Below are positions 36,154 to 43,045 of a DNA stretch of 64,000 bases, in pieces (the first letter of the stretch is position 1; each line of letters opens with the position of its first letter). Below the pieces are notes generated by a model that saw only the letters and a list, made by a program, of their open reading frames with translations, was not told where the DNA came from and made no database searches. A program made the position numbers and the translations under genes. The stretch is taken from contig NZ_CP026309.1 of assembly GCF_002906575.1 (NCBI RefSeq), positions 1,426,001 to 1,490,000 on the forward strand, in the 5' to 3' direction. This stretch comes from Salinigranum rubrum (GTDB lineage: Archaea; Halobacteriota; Halobacteria; Halobacteriales; Haloferacaceae).

Positions 36154-36464
36154 CTACGACCGGACGTGCAACGAGTACGCGATGAGGAGGACGCCGACGA
36201 ACTGGAACCCGCGAGTGACGAGCGTCAGCGGTTGCTGGAACGAGAGCGGCAACAGCCCCTGTCTGAGCAGGACCGACCCCACGAACGCGACGACGAAGGC
36301 GACGGCGGTGAGACAGAATAGGCCGACGGAGAGCGCCCGCATGCTTCGATTGTCGTGGCGTCGGTAGCCCGGTACGCCTGGTAGCCGACGTAGCTCCCCA
36401 CGACGGTCGACCCGAACGCCAGCGCGAGGATGAGCCACTCGACGACGAGGGTGAGCGCCACCAT
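36154..36464 (-). pseudogene. DUF7521-like three-helix membrane protein, frameshifted
   Basis: The N-terminal frame reads MVALTLVVEWLILALAFGSTVVGSYVGYQAYR and the C-terminal frame continues GYRRHDNRSMRALSVGLFC...LIAYSLHVRS with two more helices. One extra G in the run that reads CCC at 36368-36370 on the plus strand joins them into AYRGYRRHDN, a 103-residue protein; 311 bp is 3n+2. It starts 1 bp after the stop of the wHTH gene, so the two are co-transcribed. Function unknown. Topology and wHTH partner resemble the pair at 30.1-30.8 kb. Confidence 0.78.
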
Positions 36465-36465
36465 C

Positions 36466-36836
36466 TCAGAGTTCCTCCCACATCTTCAGGAACCGGTCGG
36501 CGGCGTCCGCCTCGTCCGCCCCGGGAACGACTCCGCCGACGTCCGCTCGACGACCGCCTCGAACGCCCCCTCGTCGAGTGAGACGGACACCTCCTCGAAC
36601 GTCGCGGTGAACTCGCTGTAGTCGTTTCCGCCCGGTTCGACGCGAGTCTGTTCTTCGATCAGGTCGAACTCCTTCAGCCGGCCGACCCGTCGGTAGACCG
36701 TGGGGAGGGACATCCCGCACTGGTCGGCGATCTGGTTTGCGGACATGGGTTTCACGCTCGTTGCCGCGAGGATTTCCCGGGCGTACTCGTCGCTGAGCAA
36801 CTCCAGTAGGTCGCCCAGCACCGGGTCTTCGCTCAC
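36466..36836 (-). pseudogene. Winged-helix regulator (ArsR-like), frameshifted
   Basis: Begins at GTG 36836 (SEDPVLGDLLELLSDEYAREIL), with recognition segment NQIADQCGMSLPTVYRRVGRL. After VVERTSAESFPG the frame changes; the natural end ADEADAADRFLKMWEEL is in the next frame. One extra base in the CCCC (plus strand 36519-36522) restores it to 123 residues; 371 bp is 3n+2. Its own TATA box (36860-36868) separates it from the lipoprotein gene upstream. Together with the DUF7521-like gene it forms a two-gene regulator/membrane-protein unit. Confidence 0.82.
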
Positions 36837-36859
36837 GACTCGGTTGCCGGGCGGGGCGA

Positions 36860-36868
36860 CAATAAATG
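36860..36868 (-). promoter_or_regulatory. TATA box of the wHTH/DUF7521 pair
   Basis: CATTTATTG on the minus strand, 24-32 bp before the GTG start at 36836, the spacing of a leaderless transcript. It supports GTG as the true start. Confidence 0.6.
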
Positions 36869-36899
36869 GCGTCTCCGAGTTTCCCGGCCAGAAGCCACC

Positions 36900-38099
36900 C
36901 TAACTCGTCGCCGCGACCGAACGGGCGATGCGGACGAGCGTCTCGTTGTCGACCGGTCCCTGGACCGCGTAGGCGTACCCGTCCGCCCGCCAGTCGATCC
37001 GGTTGATGCCGTCGTGGCGGTTCAGCCGCGCCGTGTGGGGTCCGACCTCGACGGCCTCCCCGTCGGTCGAGACGAACCGCTCGTCGTCGTCGACCGAGAC
37101 TCGGAGCGACCGTTCGTCCCCCTCCCGCTCGTACACCAGCGAGACCGCGGTGGGCTCGTCGCCGGACCGATGGCTCGTACGGTCGAGTTCGTATCCCTCG
37201 GGCACGAACGGGTCGGGCACCGGCATCGAGACGTTCTCGGCCAGGGCGTCCCGCGTGGCATACGACCGGAACCACGTCTCTTCGACGTCCGCCGGGAGGC
37301 GGTCACGGTCGAGTCGGAACGTCCCCGGGGAGAACTCGGCGTTGAACGTCACGTTTCGGTACGTCGTGTGGTACTCGTACCGGTCGCCGTACGCGACGAA
37401 CTCGACGTGGCGCTTGAGCGGGTAGAGGTGCTCCACGTCGAGCCACAGCGTCTGGTCCTTGAGCGACGCGTTCTGCGAGACGGGGTCGACCTCCAGCCGG
37501 TAGGTCCGGCGACCGTCGACCGTCTCGGTTCCGTTGTACCGGACCCGGACCAGCTGGTCGCGGTACGACGTCGACCCGTTCCCTTCCGCGTCGTCCCCCT
37601 GCGGAGCCCGCGGAAGCGCCGGGATGCCCGGCGTCGGCTGCGGAATCGTCTCGTTTTCGCGGGCCGCAGCGAGCATGTCGAGGGACGGTGACTCCGTCTC
37701 TCTGTCGGGGTCGACGATGTACGAGACGGTCTCCTCGTCGGGCCGATACAGGATCGACGTCGTCGCGTTCGATATCGTCAGGTGTCCTTCCGTGGCGAAC
37801 ACTCGGTCGCTCGTGTTCGACGTCACCGAGCGGGTTCGGCTGCGGTATCCCGGCGGGTCGACACGGTGTTTCACCCTGCTGACGGTCGTGACCGTCCCCT
37901 CGTCGGTGTACTGGACCGTCCGCACGGTCGCGCTGATCGTTTCGAGCGACGCCGCGCGCTCCTCGGCCGCGTCGGGTCCCGGAAGCGCCGGCTGTGGCTC
38001 CGCGGGACCGGTCAGTCCCGCACAGCCGGACAGCGAGACGACGAGCACCAGTGCGAGGCAGACGGTCGCCCGCTGCGTCGCCGAACCTGACTGAGTCAT
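36900..38099 (-). CDS. LolA-like lipoprotein
   Basis: A 399-residue secreted lipoprotein. The signal peptide ends in a lipobox LSGC (VCLALVLVVSLSGCAG), so it is anchored to the outside of the membrane. The following 370 residues show the half-barrel pattern of LolA/outer-membrane-lipoprotein-sorting proteins as haloarchaea have them (VRTVQYTDEGTVTTVSRVKHRVDPPGYR, TLWLDVEHLYPLKRHVEF), with a C-terminal extra domain (DPFVPEGYELDRTSHRS). There is no outer membrane here, so transport of lipids or sensing of cell-surface stress are guesses. The start MTQSGSATQ is chosen for the signal peptide; an earlier codon adds 38 residues. Confidence 0.82.
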   Translation of the reverse strand: MTQSGSATQRATVCLALVLVVSLSGCAGLTGPAEPQPALPGPDAAEERAASLETISATVRTVQYTDEGTVTTVSRVKHRVDPPGYRSRTRSVTSNTSDRVFATEGHLTISNATTSILYRPDEETVSYIVDPDRETESPSLDMLAAARENETIPQPTPGIPALPRAPQGDDAEGNGSTSYRDQLVRVRYNGTETVDGRRTYRLEVDPVSQNASLKDQTLWLDVEHLYPLKRHVEFVAYGDRYEYHTTYRNVTFNAEFSPGTFRLDRDRLPADVEETWFRSYATRDALAENVSMPVPDPFVPEGYELDRTSHRSGDEPTAVSLVYEREGDERSLRVSVDDDERFVSTDGEAVEVGPHTARLNRHDGINRIDWRADGYAYAVQGPVDNETLVRIARSVAATS

Positions 38100-38607
38100 G
38101 GCGTCTGTGTTCCACCGTCGGCGGGCCGGGTGGACCCGTCTCGACACGTGGTGGGGATGCAACGCACATAAGCGCGACGCACGCTCGGGGGTGTCCAGTC
38201 GCGGGACTGACATCGGGACCGGTCACAGGACGTGACACCGGGGCGGGTCTCGTGTGACGAACCGCCGATGCTCCCGGCGTGGGTGACGAACGAGGAGGGC
38301 TGAGGTGGGGTGGGGGTGCAGCGAAGCGCCAGCGGGGATCGATGCGGTCCGTCGTGAGTCAGGACCGACCGTCACTGTCGCCGACGTGCGACGACGGCCG
38401 GCCCACGGCCACACCAGACCGTACGGCTCGCTGCGGTTCATCGGACGGACGCCGACCGTATATATCCCGGAACCGAGTTTCCGGCTCAGAAAACGGGGGG
38501 CGGCGTCGGTGTTCGCCGCGTCGACGGCGGCGGCCTTCGGGCGGGTGCAACGCGTTCGACAGGGGCGAACCGGCCGACTTTTTCCGTTCGACCCCCTGCC
38601 CTCGAAC
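38100..38607. other. Non-coding stretch of 508 bp between the lipoprotein and DR2241-type genes
   Basis: Carries the divergent regulatory regions. A clear TATA box and inverted repeat lie at 38457-38484, which predicts an mRNA leader of about 120 nt before the DR2241-type gene. I looked for a cobalamin riboswitch core in this leader and did not find one. Nothing else is recognised. Confidence 0.6.
38457..38484 (+). promoter_or_regulatory. TATA box followed by CCGGAA/TTCCGG repeat
   Basis: CGTATATATC (38457-38466) is the best TATA box of the region. Directly behind, CCGGAA-CCGAGT-TTCCGG (38467-38484) is a perfect 6-bp inverted repeat located where transcription would begin, a good repressor position. 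Confidence 0.55.
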
Positions 38608-39705
38608 ATGAGCGCCGAACACGTGGACGCGCTGGTGGCCACCGCTCCCGACGGCATCTCGTTCGACGGCCTCCGCGTCGAGTCGACCGCCGACGGCTAC
38701 ACCTTCGAGACTCCCGACGAGGCACGCGCCGGACTCGACGAGGCCGGCCTCCGCGAGGTCGCCCTGGGCTCGAACCACGTGTCGAACTGGTACGTCTGGC
38801 ACGCGGTCGCCCCGCAGAAGGCGTCCCGGTGGACGTTCCTCCGATGGCTCGAAGGCGCCGACGCCGAGGGGTCGTCGGCCGGCGTCAATGAGCGGTACGA
38901 CGCGCTCTCGGACGGGGTGACGACCGAGTGGGGCCAACTGTCGATCACGACGGCTCTCGAAGACGACGGGGAGCGCGCGTACGAGGTCCGCCACGTCGAC
39001 GACACCTCGAAGGACGACCTAACTCTCGACGCCTACGACGACCCGCTCGACGCGCGCGACCTCGCCACCCACGACGACCGCGGCCGGTACCGCCCGCTGA
39101 AGGCCGCTCCCACGCTGCAGACCGGGTGGCGGTTCGCCGGCCTGGACCCGAGGGCACTCGTCGAGACGGTCGAGGCGTTCTACCCCGCGTCGGTCCCGAA
39201 CTGGCACCGCGAGCGCGAGGGCGACCTGGACGTCACCCACTGGCGCGAGACGATGGAGCGCCAGACCGGAATGTACGGCGTCGTCAAGACGTGGGACCGC
39301 GGCGAGGGACACGAGCACGTCGACTGGGTCGCGGAGGCGACCTGCGACGACTCGCAGTGTCTCAAGCGGCGGGAGTGGCAGTACGATTCTACGACTGATC
39401 TCGACGTCGACGGCGGCGACGGCCACTTCCCCTGCCGCGAGCCCTGTTCGGTCGTCGTGAGCGCGGCGCGGAAGTGGACCAAACTCGAATCCGAGGAGCC
39501 GCGGACGTACGAGTTCGAACTCACCCCGTCGGAGAAGCAGCAGGTCGAAGAGATAATCGACGCGGTGGCCGACGGCCGGGTCGACGAGATTCGCGAGGCG
39601 GACGTCTCCGACGGGGCGAACCGCTTCCGGGCGCGGTTCCTCCGCGCGAAACTGTTCGACGAGGAGGGGAACCTCGCGGGGACGCCGACCGAGCGTGAGG
39701 AGTAG
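38608..39705 (+). CDS. DR2241-type Fe-S protein linked to cobalamin synthesis
   Basis: A 365-residue protein of the DR2241 family, which in Deinococcus is joined to a CbiX domain and elsewhere sits next to cbiX. The C-terminal half contains four cysteines in CDDSQC and CREPC (about residues 250-276), a likely Fe-S site, followed by helix SAARKW. The N-terminal part (LRVESTADGYTF, NHVSNWYVWHAVA) is the family-specific domain. cbiX itself is 2.5 kb upstream on the same strand. The start codon context CTCGAACATGAGCGC is identical to that of cbiX. Exact role not known; electron transfer or chelatase partner are possibilities. Confidence 0.8.
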   Translation: MSAEHVDALVATAPDGISFDGLRVESTADGYTFETPDEARAGLDEAGLREVALGSNHVSNWYVWHAVAPQKASRWTFLRWLEGADAEGSSAGVNERYDALSDGVTTEWGQLSITTALEDDGERAYEVRHVDDTSKDDLTLDAYDDPLDARDLATHDDRGRYRPLKAAPTLQTGWRFAGLDPRALVETVEAFYPASVPNWHREREGDLDVTHWRETMERQTGMYGVVKTWDRGEGHEHVDWVAEATCDDSQCLKRREWQYDSTTDLDVDGGDGHFPCREPCSVVVSAARKWTKLESEEPRTYEFELTPSEKQQVEEIIDAVADGRVDEIREADVSDGANRFRARFLRAKLFDEEGNLAGTPTEREE

Positions 39706-39711
39706 AGCCGG

Positions 39712-40293
39712 TCACCTGATGCTGTAGACGAGCGCCGCGACCGCTCCGCCGAGGACGACGCCGAGGCCGATGAGCACCGCGGGGCTGTCCCCGCCGACGA
39801 AGACGACGGCAGCGACCGCGATGGCGACGGCGAGCAGGACGAAGACGAGGAAGGGGAGCGCGTCCGGGCCGGGAAGCGACGAGAGCGTCCTCGCGACTCC
39901 CGACTGCTGTGGTTCCTTCGGCTTCGGTTTCGAGAGCGACTCGTCGACCGCGACCGTCCGCGTCTGCTCTTCTGTCGGTTCGACGGTCACGTCGACGTTC
40001 GTGGTTTCGGCGCCGTACCCGGTCGACATCTGCAGCCGTCCCGTGACGGGTGCCGAGGGCCGGTCGTCGACGACGATGTCGACCCGCGAGGTGGTGTCGC
40101 CGGCGACGAAGACGTTGCTCTCTTCGAGCCGCGCGACACGCGAGAGCGCGTCGTCCAGGTGGAGGTGGACGTGGACGCCCTCGCCGTGGTTCGACAGGTC
40201 GACGTAGAAGGAGCCGTCGCTCGTGAACTCGACGGGTGCCTCGATGGCGTGGAGACGGCCGCGGTTGAGTTCGACGGGTAACGACGCTGGCAC
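39712..40293 (-). CDS. Membrane-anchored haloarchaeal protein (DUF7524-like)
   Basis: A 193-residue protein. Residues 1-130 form a beta-rich acidic domain (LPVELNRGRLHAIEAPVEFTSDGSFYVDLSNHGEG in part, VHVHLHLDD) without signal peptide; two C-terminal helices, LPFLVFVLLAVAIAVAAVVFV and AVLIGLGVVLGGAVAALVYSI, anchor it. The beta part is likely cytoplasmic. No function is known. It converges on the DR2241-type gene with 6 bp between stops. A GCCTTTTTG-like AT element lies near -27. Confidence 0.72.
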   Translation of the reverse strand: MPASLPVELNRGRLHAIEAPVEFTSDGSFYVDLSNHGEGVHVHLHLDDALSRVARLEESNVFVAGDTTSRVDIVVDDRPSAPVTGRLQMSTGYGAETTNVDVTVEPTEEQTRTVAVDESLSKPKPKEPQQSGVARTLSSLPGPDALPFLVFVLLAVAIAVAAVVFVGGDSPAVLIGLGVVLGGAVAALVYSIR

Positions 40294-40428
40294 ACCTGTG
40301 TCTCTGCTCGGGGGGGCAAAAAGGTTCAGGCTCGGGACTCCCCCCGGACCGCCCGTGCCGTCGCCGGTTCTCGGCCCCGCCTCCCCGCTCGAACCCGCCG
40401 ATTCGGCTCGTTCCGGTCCGAGGTCGGC

Positions 40429-40614
40429 TCACTCGTCGCGCATGTCCGGCGGTCGGAGGTCCGGAATGCCGTCTTCGATGGGGTACTCCTCGCCCGTGAC
40501 GGTGCCGACGAACTTCCCCTCGATGATCTCGTCTCCCTCCCGCTTCGTGACGTGGAGTTCGAGGTCGCTCTTGTCGAGCGGGTCGCAGAGGATGTCCACG
40601 AGTGACTCTTTCAT
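40429..40614 (-). CDS. Trm112-like methyltransferase activator
   Basis: A 61-residue Trm112 family protein: MKESLVDILCDPLDKSDLELHV, GEEYPIEDGIPDLRPPDMRDE. Such proteins bind and activate several RNA and protein methyltransferases. The zinc cysteines of the eukaryotic form are reduced to one Cys here, as in other haloarchaea. The start MKES is preferred over a codon 27 bp upstream (MSTPANGET). GCTTTTTGTC on the minus strand about 27 bp before the ATG acts as TATA box. Confidence 0.88.
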   Translation of the reverse strand: MKESLVDILCDPLDKSDLELHVTKREGDEIIEGKFVGTVTGEEYPIEDGIPDLRPPDMRDE

Positions 40615-40714
40615 CGTTTCCCCGTTGGCGGGTGTCGACAAAAAGCGTGCGGCTTCGGTTCACTCACGAGCGCTCGGGACAAGCTACTTGTCGCCGGCCT
40701 CGCGTCATCCGACG

Positions 40715-41104
40715 ATGGGTTCGGACGAACCGACGCGCGACGACGAGACGGAGCCGCTGTACGACCGACTCGGTGGACGCGACGGCATCGCGGCCGTCGT
40801 CGAGACGTTCTACGACCGCGTGCTCGCGGACGAACGGTTGCACGACTACTTCGAGGGGATGGAGATGGACGACCTCCGAGCGCACCAGACCGCGTTCCTC
40901 TCCGCCGTCGCCGGCGGTCCCGAGGACTACAGCGGGCGAGAGATGCGCGCGGCGCACGCCACCCTCAACCTCGACGAATCGGACTTCGATGCGGTCGCCG
41001 GCCACCTCGACGAGGCGCTCGCGGCCCACGGCGTGAGCGACGCGGACCGCGCGGCCGTTCTCCGGGAGGTAACGTCGCTCAAGCCGGCGGTGCTGAACCG
41101 GTAA
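40715..41104 (+). CDS. Group I truncated haemoglobin
   Basis: A 129-residue 2-over-2 globin: LYDRLGGRDGIAAVVETFYDRVLADERLHDYFEG, the proximal His in LRAHQTAFLSAVAGGPEDYSGREM and a C-terminal helix DADRAAVLREVTSL. Binds haem and may handle O2 or NO. The first 14 residues are an acidic lead typical of haloarchaea. Convergent with purA, 12 bp between stops. Confidence 0.92.
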   Translation: MGSDEPTRDDETEPLYDRLGGRDGIAAVVETFYDRVLADERLHDYFEGMEMDDLRAHQTAFLSAVAGGPEDYSGREMRAAHATLNLDESDFDAVAGHLDEALAAHGVSDADRAAVLREVTSLKPAVLNR

Positions 41105-41116
41105 GCGGCCGGCTCT

Positions 41117-42448
41117 CTACTGTTCGAAGGGATCGGCGCGTTCGATAGTCTCCGCGCGGTCCGGGCCGACACCGACCGCGTAGACCGGCGCACCGACCTC
41201 CCGTGAGACGTAGTCGAGGTACTCGCGCGCGCCGTCGGGGAGAGCCTCGTACCCCTCCTCGGCGACGGCCGTCCAGTCGACCTCGGGCCACGGCTCGAAC
41301 TCCTTCAGGACGGGTTCACACCGCGCCCACTGCTCGGTCGTCGTCGGCACGGTCTCTCTCTCCTCGCCGTCGAGTTCGTACGCGTGGCCGACCCGCACCT
41401 CGTCGAGGCCGGCGAGCACGTCGACGTGATTGACGGCGATGCCGGTGAAACCGTTCACCCGCGAGGCGTGTCTGAGCATCGGGATGTCGAGCCACCCGAT
41501 GCGCCGGGGGCGTCCGGTGACGGTCCCGAACTCGCCGCCCTTCTCGCGGATGTGGTCGGCGAGCGACTCCTCGTGTTCGTCGCCGTCGAGTTCCGTCGGC
41601 ATCGGTCCCTTGCCGACCCGCGAGAGGTACGCCTTGACGATGCCGACGACCTCGCCGCGCCCGGTGACGGTCGGGCCGACACCCGACCCGGTGGCGGCGC
41701 CGCCGGCGGTCGGGTTCGACGAGGTGACGTACGGGTAGCCCCCGTGGTCGATGTCGATGAGGGTTCCCTGTGCCCCCTCGAACATGACCGCGTCGCCGGC
41801 CTGCTGGCGTTCGTAGAGGAACCTCGAACAGTTCACCGTCATCCCCTCCCGGGCGAGACGCTCGCCGACCTCGCGGTACTCCTCGTACAGCGCCTCCACG
41901 TCGAACTCCTCGTCGGCGTCGAGGCCGAACACCCCTTCGACCAGCGCGCGCTTCTGCGGGACGACGTATTCGAGGCGTCGTCGGAGCACGTCCGGGTCGA
42001 GCAGGTCACCGATACGAATCCCGCGGCGACCGGCCTTGTCCTCGTACGTCGGGCCGATGCCTCTCCCGGTGGTGCCGACTTCGTCGCCCGACTCGGACTT
42101 CACTTCCTCCTCGATGCCGTCCAGTCGGCGGTGATACGGCATGATCACGTGTGCGCGCTCGGCGACCCGAACGTCCGGGTCGAGGCCGCGCTCGCGGAGG
42201 GTGTCTATCTCGTCGAACAGGGTGCGGGGGTTGACGACACAGCCGTTGCCGAGGACGCCGATCTTGTCGCGGACGGCGCCGCTCGGGACGAGCGAGAGTT
42301 TGTACTCGTCGCCCCCCTCGACGACGGTGTGGCCGGCGTTGTCGCCGCCCTGGTATCGGACGACGACGTCCGCTGCGCCGCCCCACAGGTCGACGAGGGC
42401 GCCTTTGCCCTCGTCGCCCAACTGAGAGCCGACAATCGTGACGGTCAT
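41117..42448 (-). CDS. purA: Adenylosuccinate synthetase
   Basis: First step from IMP to AMP: GTP-dependent ligation of aspartate. The 443-residue protein begins MTVTIVGSQLGDEGKGALVDL with the catalytic Asp in GDEGKG, then GGDNAGHTV with the catalytic His, GRGIGPTYEDKAGRRGIR, and the base-specificity segment TGIAVNHVDVL (usual TKLDVL). purB, acting next, is at the left edge of the window. The start is set by family homology; a much longer frame upstream is not supported. Confidence 0.96.
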   Translation of the reverse strand: MTVTIVGSQLGDEGKGALVDLWGGAADVVVRYQGGDNAGHTVVEGGDEYKLSLVPSGAVRDKIGVLGNGCVVNPRTLFDEIDTLRERGLDPDVRVAERAHVIMPYHRRLDGIEEEVKSESGDEVGTTGRGIGPTYEDKAGRRGIRIGDLLDPDVLRRRLEYVVPQKRALVEGVFGLDADEEFDVEALYEEYREVGERLAREGMTVNCSRFLYERQQAGDAVMFEGAQGTLIDIDHGGYPYVTSSNPTAGGAATGSGVGPTVTGRGEVVGIVKAYLSRVGKGPMPTELDGDEHEESLADHIREKGGEFGTVTGRPRRIGWLDIPMLRHASRVNGFTGIAVNHVDVLAGLDEVRVGHAYELDGEERETVPTTTEQWARCEPVLKEFEPWPEVDWTAVAEEGYEALPDGAREYLDYVSREVGAPVYAVGVGPDRAETIERADPFEQ

Positions 42449-42644
42449 AGACGCGGCTTTACCTCGATGGGTCAAACCGGTTACGGTCCGTTCACGTGAC
42501 CGGGGTGGCGGCCGGGCGCGCTCGCCCGGCCTCCCTGTTCGGCTGAGAAGGCGGCCGTCTGACGTGTTACCACACGTCGGAAGTGTTAACATGGTGTGCC
42601 GTGTGAGTGCAACTGACCTGTTTTCCTCCGGGGACGAGGGCAAC

Positions 42645-42653
42645 GTTTAAAAC
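42645..42653 (+). promoter_or_regulatory. TATA box of the wHTH gene at 42.7 kb
   Basis: GTTTAAAAC, 26-34 bp before the ATG at 42679. GTTAACAAATGG (42666-42677) near the start and GTTAACATGG (42586-42595) upstream form a near direct repeat that could be a binding site. Confidence 0.55.
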
Positions 42654-42678
42654 CTCGAAAGACAAGTTAACAAATGGC

Positions 42679-42984
42679 ATGATAGATCGACTCGAGAAGG
42701 AAGTGGACATGTTGGAGCGGCATCTGCAGGTGTTGAAGATGGTCATCGACAACGAACCCATCGGCATCGTCAAGATGTCCAACGAGACCGGCTATCCGCA
42801 CCACAAGGTCCGGTACTCCCTGCGTGTCCTCGAAGAGGAGAACCTCATCGAGCCCTCCAGTCAGGGTGCCATCACGACAGAACGCACCGAAGAGTTCGTC
42901 GACGAACTCGACGAGAAGCTCGACGACATCGTCCAGAAACTCCAGTCGATGAAGATCGAGGACGCCGCCGAAATCGAGTCCTAA
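42679..42984 (+). CDS. Winged-helix protein with coiled-coil ends
   Basis: A 101-residue protein: helix MIDRLEKEVDMLERHLQVLKMVIDNE, wHTH NETGYPHHKVRYSLRVLEEENLIEPSSQGA and a C-terminal helix DELDEKLDDIVQKLQSMK. The helices at both ends suggest a dimer. This is a recurrent haloarchaeal regulator type without known targets. The ATG 25 bp behind the TATA box is chosen; a GTG at 42607 upstream would lie before the predicted transcript start. Confidence 0.82.
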   Translation: MIDRLEKEVDMLERHLQVLKMVIDNEPIGIVKMSNETGYPHHKVRYSLRVLEEENLIEPSSQGAITTERTEEFVDELDEKLDDIVQKLQSMKIEDAAEIES

Positions 42985-43045
42985 CGCACCTTCGACACTG
43001 GTTCTCTGGTTCGCTCGATGTCCGCTCAGCGGAGCCACCGCTCCG

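Noticed and set aside
38485-38607. Cobalamin riboswitch in the leader of the DR2241-type gene
   Set aside because: No B12-box-like core (GCCACTG or the AGYCAGGAGAC pattern) was found in the leader.
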